Positions 37,212 through 46,846 of a stretch of 64,000 bases of DNA are shown here, one piece after another. A program made the translations under genes and the position numbers. The number at the start of each line of letters is the position of its first letter. The stretch's first letter is position 1. This DNA comes from Tellurirhabdus rosea. GTDB lineage: Bacteria > Bacteroidota > Bacteroidia > Cytophagales > Spirosomataceae. The DNA is taken from NCBI RefSeq assembly GCF_026278345.1, contig NZ_CP111085.1, forward strand, positions 260,001 to 324,000. Reading direction: 5' to 3'. Under the pieces are notes generated by a model. That model had not been told where the DNA came from and did not search any database. It was given only the letters and a program-made list of their open reading frames with translations.

Positions 37212-37625
37212 ATGGAAAGCAATCCAGATAACAACCAGGACCGAATTCAGGACGAAGGGACCTTCCAGGAAGGCGGTACTTTTTTAACCGATACGTATTC
37301 CGATTCTTACGGTCAGAACCAGTCCGATCCGTACCCCGGCTCCGGGCCGGAAAGGCAGGCCCTGCACGATGACGACGACATTCCGCCCCTGTCGGAAGCC
37401 GATACGGCACCGATGTTTACCGACCTCGGCATGGGGGCCGAAGATCCCTACAACAAAGCCGGCGACGAAGCCATGGATACCATCCTGCATACCGATACGC
37501 ATACCTCCATCAACACCGCCGAGATGCGTTCCAACTCGCTGGCCTACGATGGAGAAAGCGACGACCTGACGATGGACATTGACAAGGATGATGAGATCAA
37601 TCGCCTGGACGAAATGAACCCCTAG
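37212..37625 (+). CDS. Acidic hypothetical protein
   Basis: A 137-residue, strongly acidic protein (many Asp/Glu, few aromatic residues) starting at MESNPDNNQDRIQ. No signal peptide or membrane helix. It probably is largely disordered. A strong intrinsic terminator follows 26 nt after the stop. I recognise no family. The neighbour DUF892 gene is divergent, so both may be stress genes, but that is only a guess. Confidence 0.65.
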   Translation: MESNPDNNQDRIQDEGTFQEGGTFLTDTYSDSYGQNQSDPYPGSGPERQALHDDDDIPPLSEADTAPMFTDLGMGAEDPYNKAGDEAMDTILHTDTHTSINTAEMRSNSLAYDGESDDLTMDIDKDDEINRLDEMNP

Positions 37626-37651
37626 CGCTTCCCAGCCCATTTTTATGCCTT

Positions 37652-37681
37652 AAAAGCCGACTCGCAAGGGTCGGCTTTTTT
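37652..37681 (+). terminator. Intrinsic terminator
   Basis: AAAAGCCGAC, 8-nt loop, GTCGGCTTTT followed by more T. Ends the acidic-protein transcript. Confidence 0.85.
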
Positions 37682-37865
37682 GCTATTTATTAATATATAA
37701 AGATATGCCAAACTGCTGTTTTACAGGCATTTAATTTTGCTTTTACCTGAATTTTAATGCAACAATCTCGCAATAACCTACTTACTTTGTATGTTATCAA
37801 TTGAGAGTGGTAGCGTGGCGTGAATTTTGCTTCGGTTCTATTGACCTTATTACCACCGTAACGTT

Positions 37866-38963
37866 ATGAAAAACCTACTGAAACTGGCGGGCCTCGCGGC
37901 CCTGCTTGCCTGCGCCTCTACGGCCCAGGCTCAGAACCGGTACATGCCGGTTACCCTCGTTAAAAACAGCGGCGATACTCTTCGCGGCTACCTCAACTCC
38001 CTCCACGATTCGCGGCAAGTCCTGTTCCGGGGCAACAAACGGCATGGGCGCGAACAGCGACTTTCCCCGGCAGACCTCCGGTCTTTTCAACTCGACAAAG
38101 AAAATTACGTCAGCCGCACGGTCCGGTACCGTCTTGGCGACCGCACGCTCGAACGCCGGGCTTTCCTGCAGATTCTGGCCAGCGGACAGACCGCTTTGTA
38201 CCGCCTCACCGAAGGTATGGGCCGGGTTCTGTTCTTCGTGGAACGGAACGGCAAACTGATCGAACTCGAAAACTACAAACCTGATCCGCTGCCCGGTCCG
38301 GACGGCAAAGTCAAACCGACCGAATACGTTTATCTGACCGTCCTGAACGACGTCCTGAAACCGGAACGTCCGCTGACGCGCGAAACTCGCTTCCGGCAGG
38401 AAGACCTGGTGGCCGCCGTGTATCAGTCCAATCTGGATGAGCATACCGCCACCGCCCGCAAGTACGAAGCCCACAACCGCAAATCCATCGGCGTTGGCGT
38501 TAAGTACGGCGAAAATCTCTCGACCGTGCAGGTGCAGGAATACCAGGGCACCGTCAGCACCATGCGCGGAAAAGTGTTCGGGGCCTTCATCGACGTGCCG
38601 CTGGAGGGCCTCGACCGCCACCTGAGTCTGCGCTGTGAAGCCCTGTTCAGCCAGAAAAACACGCTGGTCGGCTACAATGACGAACGGCGCCTGAATTACA
38701 TCGACTTTGCCGCCATGCTGCGCTATTCCTCCCCCAAAGGGCTGATCCGGCCTTATGTCGGCATCGGGATTGTCAGTGGTGCGACCGGGGCCAAACGGAG
38801 TTCGTTTCTGGCCTATAAGCCCAAAAATGGTGTGGCCGGTCCCCTGGCCGAAGTCGGTTTGCAGACCCGCAACGCGTTCTTTGGCATCCGGGCAGAAAGC
38901 CTGATGCGGGACACGCGGATGTTCCAGCAGGTCTTCAGCGCCTCCACCGGCTTCATGTTCTGA
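37866..38963 (+). CDS. Exported hypothetical protein, probable outer-membrane beta-barrel
   Basis: A 365-residue protein with a clear signal peptide (MKNLLKLAGLAALLACASTAQAQ). The first 150 residues (NSGDTLRGYLNS..., ADLRSFQLDKENYVSR) resemble the small beta domains found in exported Bacteroidota proteins; the second half (about 200-365) has alternating strands (GVKYGENLSTVQVQEY, LSLRCEALFSQKN, IRPYVGIGIVSG) like an outer-membrane barrel and ends in Phe. No named family is certain. Single gene with its own terminator. Confidence 0.75.
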   Translation: MKNLLKLAGLAALLACASTAQAQNRYMPVTLVKNSGDTLRGYLNSLHDSRQVLFRGNKRHGREQRLSPADLRSFQLDKENYVSRTVRYRLGDRTLERRAFLQILASGQTALYRLTEGMGRVLFFVERNGKLIELENYKPDPLPGPDGKVKPTEYVYLTVLNDVLKPERPLTRETRFRQEDLVAAVYQSNLDEHTATARKYEAHNRKSIGVGVKYGENLSTVQVQEYQGTVSTMRGKVFGAFIDVPLEGLDRHLSLRCEALFSQKNTLVGYNDERRLNYIDFAAMLRYSSPKGLIRPYVGIGIVSGATGAKRSSFLAYKPKNGVAGPLAEVGLQTRNAFFGIRAESLMRDTRMFQQVFSASTGFMF

Positions 38964-38984
38964 CCGGACGACCCATACATTGAG

Positions 38985-39012
38985 CAAAAGCAGGGAGCGA
39001 TTCCTGCTTTTT
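38985..39012 (+). terminator. Intrinsic terminator
   Basis: AAAGCAGG, short loop, CCTGCTTT with a T-tract; 22 nt after the stop of the preceding gene. Confidence 0.75.
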
Positions 39013-39227
39013 GCGTTTCCGGCGTTCCCGAAAACCTGTTCCTCCCCGACGGTTCCCGCCTGATTTCCGGTTTCGGGCAAGGATGCGGTCGATGAAGTCA
39101 GTATTTTTTACCCCGCTGGCTCCTTATTAGACGTTGACCGACCCGGCCCGCCGCTGAGCGCATCGGCCGAAGGGCACCGAATCGGAAAACATCAGAAAAC
39201 GCATAGTCATACACGTACCCTTTTTCT

Positions 39228-40415
39228 ATGAAAAAAATAGCCCTTTTTGTGGCGCTGCTAGGCATCGGCACGGCGAAGGCCCAGCGCCCGATCAACGTCC
39301 GGGAAGAGTTTGCCTTTGCCGCCAAACAGTACGAGCAGATGCTCAAAGCCCACCCCGACACCACCAAGTTTCCGCAATCGACCAACCCCGACGGCAGTCC
39401 GCGCAACATGTCCTCGTCCTGGTGGTGCAGCGGCTTTTTTGGCGGCTCGCTTTGGTATCTCTACGAATACACCAAAGACCCGGTCTGGAAGGACGCCGCC
39501 CACCGCTGGACCATGGCCGTGGCCAAGGAACAGTACAACACCCGCACCCACGACCTGGGCTTTATGCTCTACTGCCCGTTCGGAAACGGCTATCGGCTCA
39601 CCAAAAATCCGGCCTACAAGCCCATTATGCTTACCGGAGCCAAGTCGCTGGCGACCCGCTTCCGGCCCGATTACGGCGTCATCAAATCCTGGGAAACGTT
39701 CAAGGACCGGGCTGGACAGCGGTACGATTATCCGGTGATTGTGGACAACATGATGAACCTGGAGTTCCTGTTCTGGGCCGCCCGCGAATCCGGCGACAAG
39801 CAACTCTATGACCTCAGCGTGGCGCATGCCGACAAAACGCTCGAAAACCACTTTCGCCCGGATGCCAGCAGTTACCACGTCGTGCTGTACGGCGATGGCG
39901 GCAAGGTACTGGCCCGGCGGACGCACCAGGGCTACGCCGACGAATCGGCCTGGGCCCGCGGACAGGCGTGGGCGCTGTACGGCTACACCACCATGTACCG
40001 CGAAACCAAAGACAAAAAGTACCTGACGCAGGCCCAGCGGATTGCGGATTTCTACCTGAAACACCCCAACCTGCCCGCCGACAAGGTTCCCTACTGGGAT
40101 TTCAACGCGCCTAACATTCCGAACGAAGAGCGGGACGCTTCGGCGGGGGCCATCGTGGCGTCGGCCCTGCTCGAACTGAGCACGTATTCGCCCAAATCGA
40201 AAAAGGAATATTTCTCGGCGGCGGAGCAGATTCTGCAAAGTCTGGCCAGTCCGGCCTACAAGGCGAAGCTCGGCGAGAACAACTACTTCCTGCTCCGGCA
40301 CAGCGTGGGTCACAAACCCGGTAAGAGCGAAATCGACGTGCCGCTGGTGTATGCCGATTACTACTTTCTGGAAGCCCTGCTGCGGTACGACGCGATGCAG
40401 AAAAAACGCAGTTGA
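39228..40415 (+). CDS. Glycoside hydrolase family 88 (unsaturated glucuronyl hydrolase)
   Basis: A 395-residue exported enzyme with signal peptide MKKIALFVALLGIGTAKAQ. GH88 hydrolases remove the unsaturated uronic acid left by polysaccharide lyases. The family Asp in VDNMMNLEFLFWAARESG (general acid/base region) and the block GYADESAWARGQAWALYGYTTMYR are intact; the terminal DVPLVYADYYFLEALLRY is typical. No lyase or SusC/D gene is next to it, so it stands alone in this window. Confidence 0.92.
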   Translation: MKKIALFVALLGIGTAKAQRPINVREEFAFAAKQYEQMLKAHPDTTKFPQSTNPDGSPRNMSSSWWCSGFFGGSLWYLYEYTKDPVWKDAAHRWTMAVAKEQYNTRTHDLGFMLYCPFGNGYRLTKNPAYKPIMLTGAKSLATRFRPDYGVIKSWETFKDRAGQRYDYPVIVDNMMNLEFLFWAARESGDKQLYDLSVAHADKTLENHFRPDASSYHVVLYGDGGKVLARRTHQGYADESAWARGQAWALYGYTTMYRETKDKKYLTQAQRIADFYLKHPNLPADKVPYWDFNAPNIPNEERDASAGAIVASALLELSTYSPKSKKEYFSAAEQILQSLASPAYKAKLGENNYFLLRHSVGHKPGKSEIDVPLVYADYYFLEALLRYDAMQKKRS

Positions 40416-40430
40416 TCCCTGTCTTTCACT

Positions 40431-40470
40431 AAAAAATCCCTTCCGGACGGCGCTTCGGAAGGGATTTTTT
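40431..40470. terminator. Bidirectional intrinsic terminator
   Basis: AAAAAATCCCTTCCG and CGGAAGGGATTTTTT, 15 bp with A- and T-tracts on both sides; between the convergent GH88 and dehydrogenase genes. Confidence 0.9.
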
Positions 40471-40485
40471 ATTTTCGGAAAGGAC

Positions 40486-41382
40486 TTATTTCAGAAAATC
40501 GGGGTTCTGGTAAGCCGGATTGGGGTATTTGTAGAAGCCTTCGCCGGTAGCGACGCCCAGTTTTCCTTTGTCGATAAAATTCTCCTTGATCGCCTGGGCC
40601 GCCTGCTGCATGGCCTGATCGCCCGTGGCATCGGCGTTCATTTTGGTGATGTTGTAGGCCGTGGTCAGCCCGACGACATCGTAAATGGCAAACGGCCCGG
40701 TTGGGGCGCCGGTGGCCTTCATCCAGGTCCGGTCGATGGTTTGCGGGTCGGCCACGCCTTTAAAATACAGTTCGAGGGCCGCCCGCAGGAACGGCACCAG
40801 CAGCGAATTGAGCACGTAACCGGGCTGCTCCTTGTGAATCGGAATCGCCATCATGCCGATGGCTTTGGCGAAATCGACCACAATCTGGAAGTTGCCGGGA
40901 TCGGTGCCCGGATGGCCCATGATTTCGGCCGTGTTGTTTTTCCAGATTTCGTTGGCAAAATGCAGCGCCAGAAAACGCTCCGGCCGACCGGTTTCCGCCG
41001 CAATCTGGCTGGGCAGCAGGGTCGAGGAATTGGTACAGAAAATGGTCTTTTCCGGCGCCACTTTTCCGAGCTGGGTGTAAAAATCTTTTTTGATCTGAAT
41101 GTTTTCGGGAATGGCTTCAATGGCCAGATCGGCATCACGGACCGACTCCGCCAGGTCGGTCGTGTAGGCTAACCGGCTCATGGCCGCTTCGAGTTCTTCC
41201 GGTTTCGCGCCCAGATCCTTTTGGTACCGCCTGCCCAGCTCGGCGAATTTCTCCTTTGCTTTCTGCAAAAACTCCTCTTTGATGTCGTAGACCACGACGT
41301 TGAATCCGTGATACGCCGTCTGAAAGGCAATCTGTCCGCCCAGAACGCCGGACCCGAAGACAGTGACATTTTTTATTTCCAT
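40486..41382 (-). CDS. 3-hydroxyacyl-CoA dehydrogenase
   Basis: A 298-residue short (single-function) enzyme of the FadB-like dehydrogenase family, oxidising 3-hydroxyacyl-CoA with NAD. The start MEIKNVTVFGSGVLGGQIAFQ at 41382 puts the NAD-binding GxGxxG at residues about 10-15; an upstream in-frame ATG at 41427 would add 15 unconserved residues. FCTNSSTLLPSQIA and LALHFANEIWKNNTAEIMGHPGT contain the catalytic His region (FA/N in place of the usual HFFNP). The C-terminal helical domain has ATGAPTGPFAIYDVVGL and the ATGEGFYKY ending. Related to 3-hydroxybutyryl-CoA dehydrogenase. Confidence 0.88.
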   Translation of the reverse strand: MEIKNVTVFGSGVLGGQIAFQTAYHGFNVVVYDIKEEFLQKAKEKFAELGRRYQKDLGAKPEELEAAMSRLAYTTDLAESVRDADLAIEAIPENIQIKKDFYTQLGKVAPEKTIFCTNSSTLLPSQIAAETGRPERFLALHFANEIWKNNTAEIMGHPGTDPGNFQIVVDFAKAIGMMAIPIHKEQPGYVLNSLLVPFLRAALELYFKGVADPQTIDRTWMKATGAPTGPFAIYDVVGLTTAYNITKMNADATGDQAMQQAAQAIKENFIDKGKLGVATGEGFYKYPNPAYQNPDFLK

Positions 41383-41518
41383 AACCTGTTCGTTGTGATA
41401 GCCTGCGACAGGACCGGATTGTGTCAACCGGGCCGCCCTGAAAGGTCACAACGAGATGCGACGGGGAAGTTGGCCCGAACGGAGGTTATTGGTGATGGAA
41501 CGGTCTGGGTGCGCCGCG

Positions 41519-42781
41519 TTAATGAATCGGTTCTGCCGGCTGGTTCACGGCATTCTTCTGCACCACCAGTTTATCGACCCGGTACACAAAAAAGATGCAG
41601 AGGACAAAGACGAGGGAGACCACGTAGCCCAGCGTGTCGAAATGCTCGATGGGGCGGTTCCGGTCCGGCTGCGTGACGATCAGGCCGCCCGCGATGGCGG
41701 CGACGCCTCCGGCCATCTGCTGCAGGGAGGACGTGATGCTCATATAGGCACCGCGGTCACGAAGGTCGGGGACGCTGGTGTTGAGGGTGGCCGCCGGGAT
41801 CATGCGGCTGGTTACGCCGGTGAGCATCACGATGTTGACGGCGACCACGATCCAGAGCGGCACCGGCGGGATGTTGGTGTAAACAAGGGACGACAGGATG
41901 GCCAGCACCGAGCCGACCGTGAAAATCAGAAATTTGCTGTACCGATCGCTGAGCCGACCGATCAACGGCATTACCAGAATCGAGGAAATCCCGGTAAACA
42001 TGTACACCAGCGGCAGTTCTTCCTGTTTCAGCCCCACGTTGTTGATCAGAAAAGCACTGGTAAACGGCATCAGCATAAATCCGCCGATGGACAGAAAGGC
42101 GATAGCCAGATAGCCCGTCTGGTAGCTTTTGACCGTGAGAGTGTGCCACAGATGCCGGAAGGCGTTGTTGTCCGACTGAAGCTCCAGGTGGGCCGTAACC
42201 GGGGCCATTTTGACCAGAACGGCCACAAAAATGACCGAGGCCAGCAGCACGATCATCAGAAAGGCGGCATGCCAGCCCCAGAGCGTCGCCAGGTACAGGC
42301 TGATGGGAATACCCAGCACGGAACTGGCCGCAAAACCCATCTGAACGGCCCCCATCACGCGTCCCCGCTGGTTCAGGGCGAACAGGTCGGTGATGATGGC
42401 CATCGAAACAGACCCGATCACCCCGCCAAACAGGCCCGTCACGATCCGGGCCGACAGCAGCATCCAGAAACTATCGGCGAGGCCACAGAAAAGCGTTCCC
42501 ACGATAAAGCCGGCGTAGAAAAAGAGCAGCAGCTTCTTCCGGTCGTAGCGGTCGGCAAAGCCCGCCGCCAGGATTCCGCCCCCACCGGCGCTGAAGGCAT
42601 AGGCCGAAACGACCAGTCCGAAGCCCGTCGGGCCCATGTCCAGCGTCTTCATCAACAGGTCTCCCAGCGGAGAAAGCACCATGAAATCGAGTACGACCGT
42701 AAACTGCAGCAGCGCCAGAACACCAATCAGAAATTTCTGGTACGTCGTAAAAGCCGGGGCGGTGAGCGGGCGGGTTTCCAT
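41519..42781 (-). CDS. MFS transporter
   Basis: A 420-residue major facilitator protein with twelve helices. METRPLTAP at 42781 is taken as the start since it lies just before helix 1; the longer frame to 42889 covers the intergenic region. AGFADRYDRKKLLLFFY is the MFS motif A loop between helices 2 and 3; LIGRLSDRYSKFLIF is its repeat in the second half. Resembles drug or sugar efflux carriers of the AraJ type. Substrate unknown. Confidence 0.87.
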   Translation of the reverse strand: METRPLTAPAFTTYQKFLIGVLALLQFTVVLDFMVLSPLGDLLMKTLDMGPTGFGLVVSAYAFSAGGGGILAAGFADRYDRKKLLLFFYAGFIVGTLFCGLADSFWMLLSARIVTGLFGGVIGSVSMAIITDLFALNQRGRVMGAVQMGFAASSVLGIPISLYLATLWGWHAAFLMIVLLASVIFVAVLVKMAPVTAHLELQSDNNAFRHLWHTLTVKSYQTGYLAIAFLSIGGFMLMPFTSAFLINNVGLKQEELPLVYMFTGISSILVMPLIGRLSDRYSKFLIFTVGSVLAILSSLVYTNIPPVPLWIVVAVNIVMLTGVTSRMIPAATLNTSVPDLRDRGAYMSITSSLQQMAGGVAAIAGGLIVTQPDRNRPIEHFDTLGYVVSLVFVLCIFFVYRVDKLVVQKNAVNQPAEPIH

Positions 42782-42907
42782 CAGGGAGAGCTTGTGTAAG
42801 GGTTGCGACTTCCGGGTATGTGACCCGCCTCCGTCTAAACGGAAGCGATCCAGACCAACAGCGGTTTTGGGCATTTTCCGCTCCGGCAAAGACCGGGTGT
42901 AATTTTT

Positions 42908-42923
42908 GCAGGATGCATCCTGC
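42908..42923. promoter_or_regulatory. Perfect 16-bp palindrome in a divergent promoter region
   Basis: GCAGGATGCATCCTGC, with a TAATTTTTG box directly before it. It lies between the MFS gene (minus) and the small gene at 42994 (plus) and looks like an operator. Confidence 0.5.
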
Positions 42924-42993
42924 GCGTTTTCCTGACTGCCGGGACAGACAATCAGGCGACAAAGCTATCCAAAAAAGCAACATTTTCCACTTA

Positions 42994-43266
42994 ATGCGTA
43001 CCATTGATACCCTCACCCGTGACGAGTGTTATGCGGTTTTCAGGCTTGCTTTCGGGCAGGACCCGGACCAAGACTTTGAGTTTGTGAACCTCTCTCCCGT
43101 AGACGGTTTCTTCCCCGGCCAGACCACGATTACCGACAGCCGGCTGGCGCTGCACCTGTGCGACGACCGCAGCATAGTGGCGGCCAACTGGTGCCTGAAT
43201 CTGCCCCTGCCGTTCAACGAAAACGAGGTCCGGCGCTACCTCCGGCAGGTCGGCCTCCCGGGGTGA
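42994..43266 (+). CDS. Small hypothetical protein
   Basis: A 90-residue protein beginning MRTIDTLTRDECYAVFRLAFGQ. Acidic, soluble, with no signal or membrane helix; the Trp/Cys in AANWCLNLPLP and a terminal VRRYLRQVG helix are the only notable points. The pattern of length and start suggests a real gene, but I recognise no family. It is divergent from the MFS gene across the 16-bp palindrome. Confidence 0.55.
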   Translation: MRTIDTLTRDECYAVFRLAFGQDPDQDFEFVNLSPVDGFFPGQTTITDSRLALHLCDDRSIVAANWCLNLPLPFNENEVRRYLRQVGLPG

Positions 43267-43430
43267 ACGGGCAAAATATTCGATTTTTGTGCGCAGGGCA
43301 ATGCATGAAAACCGGTACATTTATTGCTCAGGTTGTGGCAGCCGCCCGGCTGAAGGGAAACTCCTTTCCTTCCGGCGGGAGCAAACGGGCGTTGATTCCC
43401 TGATTATCCGCCACTTACTTGTACTCACCA

Positions 43431-43757
43431 ATGAATTACCTGCGTTTTTTTGCCCGGGCCCTCCGCCTTGCGTTTGTAGTCCTCTGCGTTCTGTGTACCG
43501 TCTTTTACGGCGTCCGGCATATTCCTCTGCGTTTTTCTTTTCTTTCCAAAATACAGACCTGGTTTCCGGCGGCTGGCTGGCTGTATGCCCACGCCGGACT
43601 GATTCTGGCGGCGGTGTTTCCGTTCTTCGGTCTGCTGGTCTTCGGCTGGATTGACCGCGATGCCACCAACCGGCAGAAAGCGCGTGAGCAGGCCCGGCGG
43701 CGGTCCGTGAACCGCCCGGTCCCCGAACTCGAAGCCGTCGATCAGGCGGGCAGGTAG
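43431..43757 (+). CDS. Small two-helix membrane protein
   Basis: A 108-residue protein (start MNYLRFFARALR; an ATG 12 nt upstream is possible) with hydrophobic segments at about residues 8-28 and 50-72 and a basic, Arg-rich C-terminus. No known family. Its last 16 nt overlap the end of the convergent histidine kinase gene. Confidence 0.5.
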   Translation: MNYLRFFARALRLAFVVLCVLCTVFYGVRHIPLRFSFLSKIQTWFPAAGWLYAHAGLILAAVFPFFGLLVFGWIDRDATNRQKAREQARRRSVNRPVPELEAVDQAGR

Positions 43758-46700
43758 ATGGAAAAGGTAGTTCCCCGGCCGGGTTCGCTGCTGGCGGTAA
43801 TGTAACCGTGGTGATTCTCCACAACCTTTTTGCAGATGGCCAGCCCGATGCCGGTTCCGGAATAACTGGTTTTGCCGTGCAGACGCTGAAAGATCTGGAA
43901 AATCCGGTCGAGGTACCGTTCGTCAAAGCCGATTCCGTTATCCTCGACATCCAGCCGGTAATACGGCTTTCTGGCATCCAGGCCCACTTCGGTCGGGAGG
44001 TTCCTGCCGTTGACTTTTTCGGCCCGGATGCGGACCAGCGGCGGCACGTCGGGGCGGCGAAACTTCAGGGAATTGGTAATCAGGTTCTGAAATAACTGCT
44101 GCAGCTGCATGCCGTCGCCCAGCAGAACGGGCAGCGTATCCGACTGCACCCGACCGCCGCTTTCGCCCAGCAGAATGTCGAGGTCCTGAACGATGCCGTC
44201 GATGACCGTGGACAGCATGACCGGGGTCGGGCTCAGCCCTTCGTTAGATACCCGGCTGAACATCAGCAGGTCGTGGATCAGCGACGACATCCGCCGCGAA
44301 GCCGCCTGCATCCGGCCGATCAGGTCCTGGGCCGGGCCGCCCAGTTGCTGGGCGTACCTTGAATTGAGAATATCGCCGAACGACTGAATCTTGCGAAGCG
44401 GTTCCTGCAGGTCATGCGAAGCGACGTAGGCAAACTGGCGCAGGTTTTCGTTCGAGCGTTCGAGGTCACGGTTTTTGTTTTCGAGCGTCTGCCGGTACTG
44501 GTGGTTTTCGGTCATATCGACCGCGGCCACGATCAGCCCATCGTCGAATTTCACAATCTGAACGGCCGTCCATCCCCCGTTTCGTTCCAGTTCCAGCGTC
44601 AGCGGTTCCCCGGTCTCGACAACCCTCGCGTACCGATTCAGAAAAGCCGGGTTCCGGAAGGCCGGTTCGATTTCCCGGACGGTCATCCGGTAGAAATTTT
44701 CGCAGGAGTTGCCCAGCCACTCGCACGCCTGGCTGTTGACCAGTTTATGCCTGAAATCAATGATTTTTCCGGTATCGCCGGACCCTTCCGGGTTTTCGCG
44801 AATGGCTTCGAGCACCAGAATATTCACCGGGGCAACGTCAAGAATGGTCTGCAACAGATTGGCCGTGCGGCGGTGCGCCACCTCCTCCTGCTTGGTCTGT
44901 GAGACATCCAGAAAGGAAAACAGCACAAGGTCGCCCGCCGGAACGATGGAAAGGTCAAACCAGCCGTTGATGTTGTCGTGCCCGTACGGAACCGTGCGGC
45001 GGATGGATTGTCCCGTCCGGGTCACTTCGGCCATCCAGTCAAAAAGGCCGCTTTGGCGCGATTCGGGAAAGAGCGTCAGCTGGGTGCCCTGCCGGAATTC
45101 TTCCGGCGTATAGCCCGATACGGCCGCATTGATGTCGTTGACGAGCAGAAACTTGAGGTCCGTTACTTCGCCCGCCTCGTCGCGTAGGGGCTCCAGCAGG
45201 GCAATGCCGGAGTGAATGTTGTCCACGACGGTATGCAGCAGCGATACGGTTCGTTCCTGACTCAGAAGCAGATTTTTGCTTTCGGTAATGTCCACAAAGT
45301 TCACCAGCAGCTCCTCGCCAAACCGCTTGGCCGAGATGTCGAACCAGACGTTCAGCCCGTCGCCCGTGTAGAGAAATTCGAACCGCTCGGACGCTTTGCG
45401 CTGGTAAATATCGCGGTAGCGGTCAAACAGCCCATTCTGTAGGTAAGCCCCGAAAAACTGACTGGCGACGCTCCCCTGCAGCGCTTCCGGCTCCAGGCCG
45501 ACCAGCGCCCCGACCGTATTGTTTACATCCGTAAAACGAAAATCGGTGATCTGGCCGATCTCGTCCAGGAGAGGCGTCAGGATAAACAACCCCGTTTGCG
45601 TCGTGTTCAGGACCGCCCGCAGGCGGGCAGCTTCCTGTTCCTGTTTCAATTTCAGACTCTGCAGGTCCGTTATATCACTGTAGGTCAGCGTCATGCCATC
45701 CGTTCCGTGCAGGGTAGCGGTTACTTCGTAGTAGCGGCGCTGGTCGCTGGCGTCCAGGAGGCAGGATGCATTCTGCCCTTCTTCCGCAACGGCGCAAAGC
45801 CAGGAGAGCAGATTCAGGCGTTCCTGTCCGCGGGGAATCTGGCTGTAAGGCAGTGTCAGCAGGGTTTCGCGGGAGAAGCCGGACTCCCGCACCGCCGTTT
45901 CGTTAACGTAAATGGCCTGAAAATCGACCGGCCGCCCGGTGGCGTCGCGCAGAATGCGGTAGCGGAGAATGCCGTTGGCCGAACTGTTCAACACGTCGTT
46001 GTACTCCCGGGACTGCTCGTCCAGCCGCTTGGAAGCCTGCTGAAGGGCCAGCTGCGACTTTTTCCGTTCGTCAATATCGGTAAAGGTCACGATCACCCCG
46101 TCTTCGGAGAGAGTGGCCGAAAAGTCGAACCAGCGATCAAGAAGGTCCGAGTAGCCTTCCCGGGAAAAGCCTTCGTTGGTAGCAGCAACGGCCAGCAGCT
46201 GTTCGAGCAGGTCGTGCTGCGCGGCCGTATCGTCGGTGCCGCTCAGGCAGGTCCGCCAGGTCTGCGAAAGAATCGTTTCCTTCGAAAACGGCACGTACCG
46301 GAGGCCCGCCTCGTTGATAAGCACAGCCTGAAAGTCGTACACCTGCCCGGCTTCGTTTCGAATCGTTCGGAAGGAAATCACTCCCTGAGACGCGCCGTTG
46401 AGCGTATGTTCAAACAGGCTGGCCTGCTTTTCAATGCGGCCGGCCGCCCTTTTCAAATCCGTAATCAGGTCGTAGGTGACCGTAACGCCGTCGCCCAGAG
46501 GAGTAATGGAGACTTTAAACCAGTCAGGTTCTGTGCGGCCGGGAAGCGTGCGGTGGTGTTCTACCTGCACGGGCTGCCCCGTTTCGATGACCTGCCGGAA
46601 GTAATCGGGCAGGTAGCGGGTCCATGCCGGACCAAGAACTTCCCGGAGTTTCTGCCCTACCAGGCCGCAGCGGTTCATCAGTTGCTCGGCCACGGGGTTG

Positions 46701-46846
46701 ACCAGCACAAATTCGAAGTCCTCAATCTGCCCCTGTTCATCCCGGACGCTTCTGAATACGGTTATTCCGCTGAGGGAGGTGTTCAGGATACTTTGCAGAA
46801 GGTCGCTGGAAGAGAACTGGGGGGTGCTATGGTTGGAATCTTGCAT
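43742..46846 (-). CDS. Six-PAS soluble sensor histidine kinase
   Basis: A 1034-residue kinase without a membrane helix or receiver domain. The start at 46846 (MQDSNHSTPQF) is chosen over the longer frame. Six PAS domains follow each other from about residue 10 to 780, all with the pattern 'LNxxxxGI..RxxRDExGxxxDFxxxxVN'; the sixth ends near EIEPAF. Then come a coiled-coil (LENKNRDLERSNENLRQFAYVASHDLQEPL, with the phospho-acceptor His in SHDLQEP), the N-box (LFQNLITNSLKF), and G boxes (DNGIGFDERY, GTGIGLAICKKV). No response regulator is adjacent. It would sense cytoplasmic signals. Its upstream sequence shares a 13-bp motif with the polysaccharide promoter region. Confidence 0.9.
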   Translation of the reverse strand: MQDSNHSTPQFSSSDLLQSILNTSLSGITVFRSVRDEQGQIEDFEFVLVNPVAEQLMNRCGLVGQKLREVLGPAWTRYLPDYFRQVIETGQPVQVEHHRTLPGRTEPDWFKVSITPLGDGVTVTYDLITDLKRAAGRIEKQASLFEHTLNGASQGVISFRTIRNEAGQVYDFQAVLINEAGLRYVPFSKETILSQTWRTCLSGTDDTAAQHDLLEQLLAVAATNEGFSREGYSDLLDRWFDFSATLSEDGVIVTFTDIDERKKSQLALQQASKRLDEQSREYNDVLNSSANGILRYRILRDATGRPVDFQAIYVNETAVRESGFSRETLLTLPYSQIPRGQERLNLLSWLCAVAEEGQNASCLLDASDQRRYYEVTATLHGTDGMTLTYSDITDLQSLKLKQEQEAARLRAVLNTTQTGLFILTPLLDEIGQITDFRFTDVNNTVGALVGLEPEALQGSVASQFFGAYLQNGLFDRYRDIYQRKASERFEFLYTGDGLNVWFDISAKRFGEELLVNFVDITESKNLLLSQERTVSLLHTVVDNIHSGIALLEPLRDEAGEVTDLKFLLVNDINAAVSGYTPEEFRQGTQLTLFPESRQSGLFDWMAEVTRTGQSIRRTVPYGHDNINGWFDLSIVPAGDLVLFSFLDVSQTKQEEVAHRRTANLLQTILDVAPVNILVLEAIRENPEGSGDTGKIIDFRHKLVNSQACEWLGNSCENFYRMTVREIEPAFRNPAFLNRYARVVETGEPLTLELERNGGWTAVQIVKFDDGLIVAAVDMTENHQYRQTLENKNRDLERSNENLRQFAYVASHDLQEPLRKIQSFGDILNSRYAQQLGGPAQDLIGRMQAASRRMSSLIHDLLMFSRVSNEGLSPTPVMLSTVIDGIVQDLDILLGESGGRVQSDTLPVLLGDGMQLQQLFQNLITNSLKFRRPDVPPLVRIRAEKVNGRNLPTEVGLDARKPYYRLDVEDNGIGFDERYLDRIFQIFQRLHGKTSYSGTGIGLAICKKVVENHHGYITASSEPGRGTTFSIYLPA

